Assembly: GCA_024236235.1 (NCBI GenBank)
Contig: JACKKV010000002.1
Location: forward strand, 62,001-126,000
Direction: 5' to 3'
Origin: Novosphingobium sp.
Lineage (GTDB): Bacteria; Pseudomonadota; Alphaproteobacteria; Sphingomonadales; Sphingomonadaceae
DNA: 64,000 nucleotides
Positions 9,017 to 17,792 of the stretch are shown here, in pieces. The translations under genes and the position numbers were made by a program. The notes beneath the pieces are model-generated. The model worked only from the letters and a program-made list of their open reading frames with translations. It ran no database searches and was not told the DNA's origin. Positions within the stretch are counted from its first letter, which is position 1. Every line of letters starts with the position of its first letter.

Positions 9017-9751
9017 TCAGGTGCCGCGTTCATCCCCGTAGAGGTGAATATGCAGCCGGTCACTCAGCCGGAAGCCATGGCGCAGGCATAGCGGGGCGAG
9101 CCACGCTGCGCGGGTACGCAGGCTGGCGCTGTCCCGCCCTTCGGGCATCAGATAGATGCGTTCGGCGGGAATGGCGCAGGCTTCCTGCAACTGCAGCACT
9201 TCTTCCACATCCTCGGCGCGCGCGATCACGAATTTGAACCAGGCGCGCGGGTCTGCCGCCCACGCCGCCATCCGCTCTGCCACCAGCGCCAGCGGTGCGG
9301 GATTGCCGCTATGCGCCAGCTTGGGGCTGACGTTGTATTGCCCGACCAGCGGATCAAGCGCGGCATGCGGCGCGACGGTGCCGTTGGTTTCCACTTCCAC
9401 CGCCATGCCGGGCAGGGCCGCCAGCAGGCGGGCGAGGGCCGCACCCTGCAACAGCGGTTCGCCGCCGGTCACCACCAGCCGGGGCTGGGCCAGCGCCGCG
9501 ATCCGCGTGGCCACGTCCGCTTCGGCCAGCGTCGCCTGATTGGCCGCCCGGTCATAATGCGCATCGTCGCGATGCGGGCGGTTATCGCCGGCAAAGCGCC
9601 AGGTGTAAGCCGTGTCGCACCACTGGCAGGCCAGGTTGCAGCCGCTCAGCCGAACGAAGGCGCATGGTTGCCCGGCAGACGGCCCTTCGCCCTGCAGGGA
9701 GGCGAAGATCTCCGGTTCACCGGGTGCGGTGGTGGCAAGAATCAGGGGCAT
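9017..9751 (-). CDS. queE: 7-carboxy-7-deazaguanine synthase QueE
   Basis: A 244-residue radical SAM enzyme that contracts 6-carboxytetrahydropterin to 7-carboxy-7-deazaguanine in queuosine (preQ0) synthesis. The FASLQGEG N-terminal signature, the CxxxCxxC cluster motif in CNLACQWCDTAYTW and the TGGEPLLQ motif are all present. The frame runs upstream to 9796, but family members start a few residues before the EIFASLQGEG block, so ATG 9751 is preferred. The 290 bases between this gene and the valS stop show no convincing gene. Confidence 0.9.
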   Translation of the reverse strand: MPLILATTAPGEPEIFASLQGEGPSAGQPCAFVRLSGCNLACQWCDTAYTWRFAGDNRPHRDDAHYDRAANQATLAEADVATRIAALAQPRLVVTGGEPLLQGAALARLLAALPGMAVEVETNGTVAPHAALDPLVGQYNVSPKLAHSGNPAPLALVAERMAAWAADPRAWFKFVIARAEDVEEVLQLQEACAIPAERIYLMPEGRDSASLRTRAAWLAPLCLRHGFRLSDRLHIHLYGDERGT

Positions 9752-10042
9752 CGGCGACCGGGCAAATCGGACACATCGGACATACCCCAGGAACAAAAAT
9801 CCCTTCGATTGAACGCACCGGTATTGATCGACGGAATCGATTGGTGGCGGGCACGGGGGATTGCGTCATGCATGGTCACGCCATGGCATAATCGGGGCGT
9901 GTAGGAAATTCGGGAGTGAGTTCGCGATGCCCGCCCGGTTGCGGCCAGGTTCAGCCTGTTCGCCAACTCACGCTGCCGCACCCGCTTGCGGGGAACCGAA
10001 GGCGTGGCGCAGCCACAGCGGTTGGGGGTCGGCAAATCTGCC

Positions 10043-13003
10043 TTAACCCAACCGCGCCAGCGCCGCTTCCAGCCGCTCCGCCTCCGCCGCATGGATAGCA
10101 TGATCGGCGCGCGCCTTTTCCACCGCTTCGGGCTTGGCCTTTTCCACGAAGGCGGGGTTGTTAAGGCGGCCTTCGAGCGACTTCGCCTCCTTCTGCGAAG
10201 CGGCCAGCGCCTTGGCGAGGCGGGCCTTTTCGGCGGCGATGTCGATGATGCCTTCCAGCGGGATGACGAACACGTCGCCCTGCGCGCTGATCTGCATCGC
10301 CGGGCCACCGGGCGCTTCGGCAAAGGTTACAGGCGTCAGCCGGGCGAGTCGTTCGATGGCAGCGGCGCTGCGCTCCACCACTTGCTTCGCGCGCTCTGAC
10401 GGATCGGCGCACCATGCGGCCAGTTTTGCGCCGGGCGGAATGCCCAGTTCGTTCTTTGCCGCACGGGTCGCGGTGGTCAGATCGATGACCCAGTCAATCG
10501 CGGCCTTGGCGTTGGTGTCCACCTTGGCCTGAGGATCGGGCCAGCTGGCGGTGATGAGCGGATAGTGCGCTCGATTGCCCTGCTTCGACCACAGTTCTTC
10601 GGTGATGAAGGGCATAAAGGGATGCAGCATGACGAAGATCTGGTCCAGCACCCAGCCTGCCACTTCGCGGGTTTCCTTTGCTGGCGCGCTGGTCGCATCG
10701 CCCTGAAATACCGGCTTGATCAGCTCCAGATACCAGTCGCAGAACCGGTCCCACACAAAGTGATAGATGGCGTTCGCCGCTGCATCGAAACGCAGGTCGG
10801 CCATCGCCTTGTCCAGTTCGGCGAGACATTCCACCACTTCGCCGATGATCCATGTGTTGACCGCCAGCGTGGCCGCAGGCGCGGCGATGCTGGTGGAGGC
10901 GCCGATCCCGTTCGACTGGCAGAAACGGGTGGCGTTCCACAGCTTGGTGGCGAAGTTGCGATAGCCTTCGACCCGCTTTTCATCCATCTTCACATCGCGG
11001 CCCTGGCTTTCCATCGCCGCCATGAAAAAGCGCAGCGCATCTGCGCCATACTGGTCGATCAGGCCCAGCGGATCGACCACGTTGCCCTTGGACTTGGACA
11101 TCTTCTGGCCGTCGGCTGCGCGGACGAGGCCGTGGAGATAGAGCCGGGGCCACGGGTTCTGGCCTGTCGTCGCCTGACCCATCATCATCATCCGCGCATC
11201 CCAGAAGAACAGGATGTCGAAGCCGGAAATCAGCAGATCATTGGGGTAATGGCGGGCGAGTAAAGAGCGGCCAGCCCCCTCTCCCCCATTTGGGGGAGAG
11301 GGTTGGGGTGAGGGGGCCTTGTCACCCTCACCCTGCTCGCTTCGCTCGCCTCCCTCTCCCGTAGAGGGAGAGGGATTTTGTTCCGGCCAGCCGAGCGTGG
11401 CGAAGGGCCACAGCGCGGAGGAGAACCAGGTGTCGAGGACGTCGTTGTCGCGGTGTAACTTTACCACCATGCGCGTGCTTATTTCAGCAATCGGCTGCAC
11501 AAATGGAACAGTTGCAGGCGTATCTGAAATTTCAATCGGCCAGTCAGGGCCATAATAGGCTTCCGCGAGCTTGATTGCCGCGTCTTGATCTTCCGCGACA
11601 AAGGCCTCTCGGCCGTCAGGGTGGCTTGGATCTGTGATAAGGGTGCCGTCGTTCTGTTTCTTCGGCCCATACCAGGCCGGAATCCGGTGCCCCCACCACA
11701 GCTGGCGGCTCACACACCATGGCTGGATATTCTCCATCCAGTTGAAGAAGGTCTTTTCCCAGCTTTTCGGCACGATCTCGATCGCGCCGCTGCGCACCGC
11801 CTCGATCGGAGCCCTGGCGAGTTCTTCCGCGTTCACATACCACTGGTCCGTCAGCCAGGGTTCGATCACCACGCCACCGCGATCGCCGAAGGGGGTCTGG
11901 ATCGTGCGCGGTTCGGCGTCGTGGAAGGTTTCGTTGCCTTCCTTGTCCTTCGTGACATGGGGAATGAGAAAGCCCAGTTCCTTCAGCTCTGCCACTACGG
12001 CATCGCGCGCGGCGAAACGTTCCATGCCTAGGTAGCGGTCGGGGATCAGGCCGTCCGCCGTCTGCACTACCCTGGCTTCGGCATCGAACATGTTGAGCAT
12101 GTCAGCGGGCGCGATCCCCGCGCGTTTGCCCACTTCAAAGTCATTGAAGTCATGCCCCGGCGTGATCTTGACCGCGCCGCTGCCCAGTTCCGGGTCGGCG
12201 TGCTCATCCGCCACCACCTTGAACCGGCGGCCGGTAATCGGCTGGAGGATGTCCTTGCCGATGACGGATTGGTAGCGTTCATCCTCCGGGTGGACGGCCA
12301 CCGCCATGTCGGCCAGCATCGTTTCGGGCCGGGTGGTGGCGACTTCGATATAGTCGAGGCCATCGTCGCGCTTCACCCCGTCTGCCAGCGGATATTTGAA
12401 GTGCCAGAAGCCCCCCTGCACCTCGCGCGTTTCCACCTCTAGGTCGGAAATCGCGGTCTTCAGCTTGGGATCCCAGTTCACCAGCCGCTTGTCGCGGTAA
12501 ATCAGCCCCTGATTGTATAGGTCGACGAACACCTTCACCACCGCGCGGGTGAAATGCGGGTCCATGGTGAACTGTTCGCGCGACCAGTCCATCGAACAGC
12601 CCAGCCGCCGCAGCTGGCGGGTGATGGTGCCGCCGCTTTCGGCTTTCCATTCCCACACCTTGTCGATGAATTCTTCGCGCGTGTAATTGGTGCGTTTGTC
12701 CTGCCGCTCTTCCAGCTGGCGTTCGACGACCATCTGTGTCGCGATGCCGGCATGATCGGTGCCGACCACCCACAGCGCATCCTTGCCGCGCAGCCGTTCG
12801 TAACGGATGACGATGTCCTGCAGCGTGTTGTCCAGCGCATGGCCGATATGCAGGCTGCCGGTGACATTGGGCGGCGGGTTGACGATGGTGAAGGGGGTCG
12901 CGTCCGGCCGGTCGGGGCGGAACAGCCCGTTCGCTTCCCAGTGGGAATACCATTTCGCCTCAATCGCGGCGGGGTCGAATGTCTTGTCCAGTTCGGTGCT
13001 CAT
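10043..13003 (-). CDS. valS: Valyl-tRNA synthetase
   Basis: A 986-residue class I aminoacyl-tRNA synthetase that charges tRNA-Val and edits mischarged threonine. The HIGH motif is seen in NPPPNVTGSLHIGHALDNT, KMSKS in DGQKMSKSKGNVVDP, and the C-terminal Lys/Ala-rich coiled coil closes the protein. The frame is open to 13657, but ATG 13003 begins the conserved N-terminus (MSTELDKTFDPAAIEAKWY). It is longer than usual because about 33 residues (about 543-576) are encoded by a GC-rich hairpin repeat placed in frame before YPNDLLISGFDILFFW. A second extra stretch (about residues 455-510) has lower GC than its surroundings. Confidence 0.95.
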   Translation of the reverse strand: MSTELDKTFDPAAIEAKWYSHWEANGLFRPDRPDATPFTIVNPPPNVTGSLHIGHALDNTLQDIVIRYERLRGKDALWVVGTDHAGIATQMVVERQLEERQDKRTNYTREEFIDKVWEWKAESGGTITRQLRRLGCSMDWSREQFTMDPHFTRAVVKVFVDLYNQGLIYRDKRLVNWDPKLKTAISDLEVETREVQGGFWHFKYPLADGVKRDDGLDYIEVATTRPETMLADMAVAVHPEDERYQSVIGKDILQPITGRRFKVVADEHADPELGSGAVKITPGHDFNDFEVGKRAGIAPADMLNMFDAEARVVQTADGLIPDRYLGMERFAARDAVVAELKELGFLIPHVTKDKEGNETFHDAEPRTIQTPFGDRGGVVIEPWLTDQWYVNAEELARAPIEAVRSGAIEIVPKSWEKTFFNWMENIQPWCVSRQLWWGHRIPAWYGPKKQNDGTLITDPSHPDGREAFVAEDQDAAIKLAEAYYGPDWPIEISDTPATVPFVQPIAEISTRMVVKLHRDNDVLDTWFSSALWPFATLGWPEQNPSPSTGEGGERSEQGEGDKAPSPQPSPPNGGEGAGRSLLARHYPNDLLISGFDILFFWDARMMMMGQATTGQNPWPRLYLHGLVRAADGQKMSKSKGNVVDPLGLIDQYGADALRFFMAAMESQGRDVKMDEKRVEGYRNFATKLWNATRFCQSNGIGASTSIAAPAATLAVNTWIIGEVVECLAELDKAMADLRFDAAANAIYHFVWDRFCDWYLELIKPVFQGDATSAPAKETREVAGWVLDQIFVMLHPFMPFITEELWSKQGNRAHYPLITASWPDPQAKVDTNAKAAIDWVIDLTTATRAAKNELGIPPGAKLAAWCADPSERAKQVVERSAAAIERLARLTPVTFAEAPGGPAMQISAQGDVFVIPLEGIIDIAAEKARLAKALAASQKEAKSLEGRLNNPAFVEKAKPEAVEKARADHAIHAAEAERLEAALARLG
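11277..11374. repeat. Triple-hairpin palindromic repeat inside valS
   Basis: Three inverted repeats lie in tandem: CCCTCTCCCCC with its complement around an ATTT loop (11277-11302), a GGTGAGGG/CCCTCACC pair (about 11306-11333), and CCCTCTCCC/GGGAGAGGG around GTAGA (11352-11374). The two outer arms also complement each other. Elements of this style are usually intergenic in alphaproteobacteria. Here the element keeps the valS frame open and adds a low-complexity segment rich in Pro, Ser, Gly and Glu. Confidence 0.85.
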
Positions 13004-13117
13004 GCTGGTCAGCGCCTTTGCCAGTGGCGATGCTGCAGCGCAACCTTTCGCGCGCAACGACCCATTTCTTCTGAATAGCTTGTCCGCGCCACATTTTGCC
13101 ACCATACCCTGCGGGGC

Positions 13118-14230
13118 ATGCGGGATTGGGCAGAATACAGCATCGCACAAGCGGACGGAGACGGCGCCAGCCTGGCGTTCAGCGGACGGCTGGTCGTGTC
13201 CACTGTCGGCCCGATCGATCATGAGCTGCGCGATCTGGAAACGCCGCTGGCCAGCGTCGATCTGGCCAATGTCACGGAAATGGACACGGTCGGCGCATGG
13301 GTCGCCTGGCGGATTGCGCGTGACCATGGCGCGCAGATCACTGGCGCAAGCGAGACTGCCGCACGGCTGATCGATGCCGTCAAGTCGAGCGCGAGCGACG
13401 CGGAAATCGTGCCGCCGCGCCGGCCGCTGGCGGAACGGGTGCCGCTGGCGGTGGGCGAGACGGTATACGCCTGGGGCGGCGGGATCGTGAATCTGCTGGG
13501 TTTCCTGGGTGCGATCCTGGTCGCCATGGGGCAGACGATTCGTCACCCCTCGCGCTTTCGCCTGCGCTCGCTGGTGCATCAGCTGGAGCTGGTGGGGGTC
13601 AATTCGCTGGGCATTATCGGCCTGATGAGCTTCCTGATCGGGATCGTCATCGCGCAACAGGGCGCGGTGCAGCTGCGCCAGTTCGGGGCGGAAATCTACA
13701 CCATCAACCTGACCGGGCGGCTCACCCTGCGCGAGCTGGGGGTGCTGATGACCGCGATCATGGTGGCGGGCCGGTCAGGTTCGGCCTTTGCCGCGCAGAT
13801 CGGCACGATGAAGCTGACCGAAGAAGTGGACGCGATGCGCACCATCGGCGTCTCCCCGGTCGAGGCGCTGGTGCTGCCGCGCGTCATGGCCGCAGTGCTG
13901 ATGATGCCGCTGCTGGGGTTCTTTTCGGCCGTGGTCGGGATCATCGGCGGCGCGTTCCTGGCCGATCTTGCGCTGGATATTCCCTTCTTCACCTTCCTGC
14001 GCCGCATCCAGGAAGTGGTGCCGCTGCATGATGTCTGGGTCGGTCTGGTGAAGGCACCCGTGTTCGGGCTGATCGTGGGGCTGGCGGGCTGCTATCAGGG
14101 CATGCAGGTTAAATCGAACGCGGAAGAGGTGGGGCGGCGCACTACCATGGCAGTGGTCCACGCCATTTTCATGGTGATCGTGCTGGACGCATTCTTCGCC
14201 ATTTTCTTCACCGAAATCGGCTGGGACTGA
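13118..14230 (+). CDS. MlaE-family ABC transporter permease with N-terminal STAS-like domain
   Basis: A 370-residue protein. Residues about 1-110 form a STAS/MlaB-like domain fused to an MlaE permease domain (about 120-370) with the family motifs LTLRELGVLMTAIMVAGRSG and the EVDAMRTIGVSPVEALVLPR coupling helix. The permease moves phospholipid across the inner membrane as part of an Mla-type retrograde or anterograde lipid-transport complex. It starts a four-gene operon (permease, ATPase, MCE protein, lipoprotein) with 2-9 base gaps. The 114 bases upstream separate it from the divergent valS and must hold both promoters. Confidence 0.92.
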   Translation: MRDWAEYSIAQADGDGASLAFSGRLVVSTVGPIDHELRDLETPLASVDLANVTEMDTVGAWVAWRIARDHGAQITGASETAARLIDAVKSSASDAEIVPPRRPLAERVPLAVGETVYAWGGGIVNLLGFLGAILVAMGQTIRHPSRFRLRSLVHQLELVGVNSLGIIGLMSFLIGIVIAQQGAVQLRQFGAEIYTINLTGRLTLRELGVLMTAIMVAGRSGSAFAAQIGTMKLTEEVDAMRTIGVSPVEALVLPRVMAAVLMMPLLGFFSAVVGIIGGAFLADLALDIPFFTFLRRIQEVVPLHDVWVGLVKAPVFGLIVGLAGCYQGMQVKSNAEEVGRRTTMAVVHAIFMVIVLDAFFAIFFTEIGWD

Positions 14231-14232
14231 GC

Positions 14233-15114
14233 ATGAGCGTGTTCGATCATCTCTCCGACCTGCCCGATCTTCCGGCGCGTTTCACCGGCGATTATCCGAT
14301 CATGGTCGAAGGGCTGACCAATCGCTTCGGCGATCAGGTGGTGCATGAGAATCTCTCGCTCAAGGTGCGCCGTGGCGAGGTGCTGGGCGTGGTCGGCGGG
14401 TCGGGGTCGGGCAAGTCCGTGCTGATGCGCTCGATCATCGGGTTGCAACGGCCCGCGGAAGGGCGGGTGGAGGTGCTGGGCCGCGACATTACCGCGGCGG
14501 ACCTCGATCAGAATATTGGTGTGCGCAGGCGCTGGGGCGTGCTGTTCCAGGGCGGTGCATTGTTTTCGACCCTGACCGTGGGCGAAAACGTGGAAGTGCC
14601 GTTGCGCCAGTATTACCCCGAAATCGTGGACGATCTGCGCCACGAAATCGCGCGCTACAAGGTGCGCCTGTCAGGCCTGCCGGACGCGGCGACGAGCAAA
14701 TATCCGTCCGAACTGTCCGGCGGGATGAAGAAGCGGGCAGGGGTCGCACGCGCACTGGCGCTCGACCCCGAACTGCTGTTCCTGGATGAACCGACGGCGG
14801 GGCTGGACCCGATCGGCGCGGCGGCCTTCGACCGGTTGACGCGCGATCTGGCCGAAACGCTGGGCCTCACCGTCTTCCTCATCACGCATGATCTCGATAC
14901 GCTGCACGAGATCTGCGACCGGGTGGCGGTGCTGGCGGACAAGCGGGTGATCGCGGTGGGCACGATCCCGGAACTGCTGGCCAGCGATCATCCCTGGATA
15001 CAGGAATATTTCAACGGTCCGCGCGGCCGCGCGGCGATGGAAAGCAAGGAACGGGCCGTTCATAAGGCCGAGGCGGCGATGGACAAGGACGCGCCGAGAG
15101 GGGATACGGGCTGA
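14233..15114 (+). CDS. MlaF-type ABC transporter ATP-binding protein
   Basis: A 293-residue ATPase that energises the Mla-type lipid transporter. The Walker A is GGSGSGKS, the ABC signature LSGGMKKRAGVARALA and the Walker B LLFLDEPTAGLDP; an H-loop follows in FLITHDLDTLHEICDR. The C-terminal extension after about residue 260, rich in Lys, Glu and Ala, is unusual in length but uncharacterised. The start ATG lies two bases after the permease stop. Confidence 0.93.
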   Translation: MSVFDHLSDLPDLPARFTGDYPIMVEGLTNRFGDQVVHENLSLKVRRGEVLGVVGGSGSGKSVLMRSIIGLQRPAEGRVEVLGRDITAADLDQNIGVRRRWGVLFQGGALFSTLTVGENVEVPLRQYYPEIVDDLRHEIARYKVRLSGLPDAATSKYPSELSGGMKKRAGVARALALDPELLFLDEPTAGLDPIGAAAFDRLTRDLAETLGLTVFLITHDLDTLHEICDRVAVLADKRVIAVGTIPELLASDHPWIQEYFNGPRGRAAMESKERAVHKAEAAMDKDAPRGDTG

Positions 15115-15116
15115 CC

Positions 15117-16055
15117 ATGGAAACACGGGCCAATCATGTCTGGGTGGGGGCGGTCACGCTGGCTCTGCTCGCCGCGCTTGCCGCGTTCCTGATCTGGATC
15201 GCGCGGCTGAGCGAAGGTGAGCAGAGCGAATATGACATCTTCTTCAAACAGTCCGTCGACGGGCTGGCCAATGGTTCGGAAGTGACCTTTGCCGGGGTTC
15301 CGGCAGGCCAGGTCCGCAAGATCGAGCTGTGGCCCAAGGATCCTGAATTCGTGCGCGTGCGTATCCGCATTGATAATTCCGTGCCGATCCTGCTGGGCAC
15401 CACGGCCACGGTGCAAGGCAGCTTCACCGGCGTTTCCAAGATCCAGCTTGACGGTGCGGTGCGCGATGCTCCGCCGATCACCGAACCGGGACCGGAAGGC
15501 GTGCCGGTGATCCCTACCAAGCCGGGCGGGCTGGGCGAAATCCTCTCCAACGCGCCGCTGCTGCTGGAACGGCTCGCAACCCTGACCGAACGGCTGACGC
15601 TGGTCCTCTCGGACGATAATCAGCAATCGATCAGCGGCATACTGGCCAATACCAATCGGATGACGAAGAATCTGGCCGATGCGTCGCCCCGCGTGGACAA
15701 GACGCTGGCCGAGTTGCAGGCCACGCTGACGCAGGCGCAGGCCAGCCTGGCGGCGATGGAAAAGCTGATGAATTCAACCGATGCGCTGTTGGCGAAGGAC
15801 GGCAATTCGCTGGCCAGCCAGATGCGCGATACGCTGGCCTCGGTCCAGAAGGCTTCCGAACAGCTCGAAGCGACACTGTCTGATGCGCAGCCGGCGGCGC
15901 GGCAATTGTCGCAAAGCACGCTGCCCTCGGCCGAGGCCACGCTGCGCGATCTGCGCGCCACCAGCCGGGCCCTGCGCAATGTCACCGAAAGCATCGAAAG
16001 CGGCGGCGCGGGCGCCTTGTTGAAGGGGCAGAGACTGCCCGATTACAAGCGATAA
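15117..16055 (+). CDS. MlaD / MCE-domain lipid-binding protein
   Basis: A 312-residue protein with one N-terminal membrane helix (about residues 12-32) and an MCE domain (about 38-120: FFKQSVDGLANGSEVTFAGV leads into the core). The C-terminal half is predicted alpha-helical and rich in Gln, Ala and Leu, likely a coiled-coil needle. MCE proteins form hexameric rings that carry phospholipid through the periplasm. The third gene of the operon. Confidence 0.92.
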   Translation: METRANHVWVGAVTLALLAALAAFLIWIARLSEGEQSEYDIFFKQSVDGLANGSEVTFAGVPAGQVRKIELWPKDPEFVRVRIRIDNSVPILLGTTATVQGSFTGVSKIQLDGAVRDAPPITEPGPEGVPVIPTKPGGLGEILSNAPLLLERLATLTERLTLVLSDDNQQSISGILANTNRMTKNLADASPRVDKTLAELQATLTQAQASLAAMEKLMNSTDALLAKDGNSLASQMRDTLASVQKASEQLEATLSDAQPAARQLSQSTLPSAEATLRDLRATSRALRNVTESIESGGAGALLKGQRLPDYKR

Positions 16056-16064
16056 GGGGCGGGA

Positions 16065-16694
16065 ATGATGATGGAACTGGCAGACAGGTTGCGCAGGACG
16101 CGCGTGGCAGGGAGGCTGCTCCCCCTGGCGCTGACACTGGGGCTGGTGCTGGCCTTGTCCGGCTGCGTCAGCCTGGGGGGCAAATTGCCCGACCAGTTGC
16201 TGACGCTGACCGCCACCGCGACCGCGCCCGCCGGCTCATCCGCCAGCGGCACAGTGAACGATGCGCTGGCGGTGATCGAACCCGGCGTGCCGCAGGAACT
16301 GGATGCGCTGCGCGTGCCGGTGCAGGTCAATGATACCAGCATCGCTTATATCAAGGACGCGGTGTGGGTGGAAAAACCCGCGCGCCTGTTCCAGCGGCTG
16401 CTGTCCGAAACGATCCGCGCGGGCGGCACCCGGCTGGTGCTGAGCGGGGCGGACGAACAATATGGCGCCGCCACCAAGCTGACCGGTCATCTCCTTGCCA
16501 TGGGCTATGATGCGCGAATGCAGGCCGTGGTGATCCGTTACGAAGCGGTACTGACCGCCCCGGGCGGACAGATTTCGACTCGCCGCTTTGAAAGCGAGGT
16601 GCCCGGCGTGAGCGCCGATGCCGCCGCCGTTGGCCGGGCGATGAACGAAGCCGCCAATGACGTTGCCGCGCAAGTGGCCAAATGGATCGGATAA
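16065..16694 (+). CDS. ABC-type transport auxiliary lipoprotein (PqiC/DUF330-like)
   Basis: A 209-residue lipoprotein. The signal peptide ends in a lipobox, LALSGC, after a long hydrophobic stretch. The rest matches the ABC_trans_aux family (PqiC-like), with YIKDAVWVEKPARLFQRLL as a recognisable core. It is expected to be an outer-membrane anchored partner for the MCE protein. A GGGGCGGGA Shine-Dalgarno precedes the ATG cluster at 16065. It is the last gene of the operon; no hairpin terminator is evident, and an IS5-family copy begins about 40 bases downstream. Confidence 0.85.
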   Translation: MMMELADRLRRTRVAGRLLPLALTLGLVLALSGCVSLGGKLPDQLLTLTATATAPAGSSASGTVNDALAVIEPGVPQELDALRVPVQVNDTSIAYIKDAVWVEKPARLFQRLLSETIRAGGTRLVLSGADEQYGAATKLTGHLLAMGYDARMQAVVIRYEAVLTAPGGQISTRRFESEVPGVSADAAAVGRAMNEAANDVAAQVAKWIG

Positions 16695-16736
16695 ACCTCC
16701 GCGGCTGATCTGTTTGCGCGGTCCAGAAATCCCTGA

Positions 16737-17690
16737 GAGTCTGATTCATAATTATCCCATGTAATTTCATAGCCTTGCGATGCGGCGCGTGAAGAGTTGG
16801 ATCGAGGCGATGAAGAGCCATGCGGTGGCCGAGGCGATGGTCTGCTCGAAGTCCTTGGCGAGGCGACGGTTCCGGTTGAGCCAGGCCAGCGTGCGCTCGA
16901 CGACTCACCGCCGCGGGAGAACCACGAACCCCTTTGCGGCATCGGACCGTTTGACGATCTCGATTGTCCATTTGCCGATCCGGCGCAGCGCGTGGCGCAG
17001 TTTGTCCCCGGCATAGCCGCCGTCAGCAAAGACATGGCGTAGCCACGGGAAGCGGCGGGTGATCTCGGCCAGCACCAACGGTGCGCCATCACGGTCCTGA
17101 ATGTCGGCGGTGTGGACTACGGCATGAACCAGATTGCCATCGGTGTCGGTCAGGATGTGGCGCTTGCGACCCTTGGTCTTCTTGCCCGCATCATAGCCCC
17201 GGGGTCCGCCGCTTTCCGTGGTTTTGACGCTCTGGCTGTCGATCACCCCGGCGCTGGGCGAGGCTTCGCGACCAACCACCTCGCGCCCTATCAGCAACAG
17301 GGCATGGTTCAACGACAGCCACAACCGGTTGTCTCGCCACAGGTAGAACCAGCGCCGCACCGTCGAGACCGGCGGAAAGCAGGGCGGCAGCATCCGCCAC
17401 GCAAGGCCACCACGCAGCAGATACAGTATCGCCTCGACAATCCGCCTGAGCGGCCACTTGCGCGGACGGCCAACATGCGAAGGCGGCGGGAAGAACGGCT
17501 CCAGAAGCGCCCATTCGGCATCGGTCAAATCGCTTGGCAAAGCCAAGTCCGCACGGGCATGCTGCGCCCGAGTGGTATCGGTCCACATCGTTGATTTCCT
17601 TCGGTTCGTTGCAAAACCGCTGAATCAACGACATGGGCAGGCGTCAAGCTAACCCGCTGATACCACTCAACTTAATTTCGGATCAGGCTC
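16737..17690 (-). mobile_element. IS5-family insertion sequence (inactive)
   Basis: An element of about 950 bp with imperfect terminal inverted repeats: GAGTCTGATTCATAATTAT at 16737 pairs with the complement of 17671-17690 at 14 of 18 positions. The trinucleotides just outside (TGA left, TAA right) fit the TNA target preference of IS5 elements but differ from each other, so no intact target duplication is seen. The element sits just beyond the Mla-type operon and before the ClpS-AAA operon, possibly at the left border of the island. Confidence 0.7.
16767..17588 (-). pseudogene. IS5-family transposase with in-frame nonsense codon
   Basis: The frame encodes a 273-residue IS5-type DDE transposase: LTDAEWALLEPFFPPP at the N-terminus, the first Asp in GVIDSQSVK, the second in FADGGYAG. 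Codon 228 is TGA (16905-16907) where the family has Trp just before VVERTLAWLNRNRR. The frame continues uninterrupted to TGA at 16767-16769, so a single Trp-to-stop change explains the truncation. The catalytic Glu of VVER lies after the stop, so the 227-residue product should be inactive. Confidence 0.88.
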
Positions 17691-17792
17691 TAAGCGACTT
17701 TGTATTCATGGGAGCGCATTAACTCTTCGACCATCCACATGATGATAATAGCGTCACTTCGTTACCGAAAATTCCATGCTAAAGGGCCTGTC

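Noticed and set aside
9752..10042. Possible small gene between queE and valS
   Set aside because: Short frames on both strands lack ribosome-binding sites and are Arg/Pro-rich, as expected for noncoding GC-rich DNA.
11277..11374. Possible CRISPR or terminator in valS
   Set aside because: The hairpins are tandem but not regularly spaced with unique spacers, and they lie in an open coding frame, so neither reading fits.
13004..13657. Upstream extension of the valS frame
   Set aside because: It overlaps the Mla-type permease gene on the other strand and the conserved ValRS N-terminus begins at 13003.
16695..17792. Left attachment site of the island
   Set aside because: I looked for a copy of the tRNA-Leu 3' end around the IS5 element and before the ClpS-AAA gene and saw none, so I do not report an att site.
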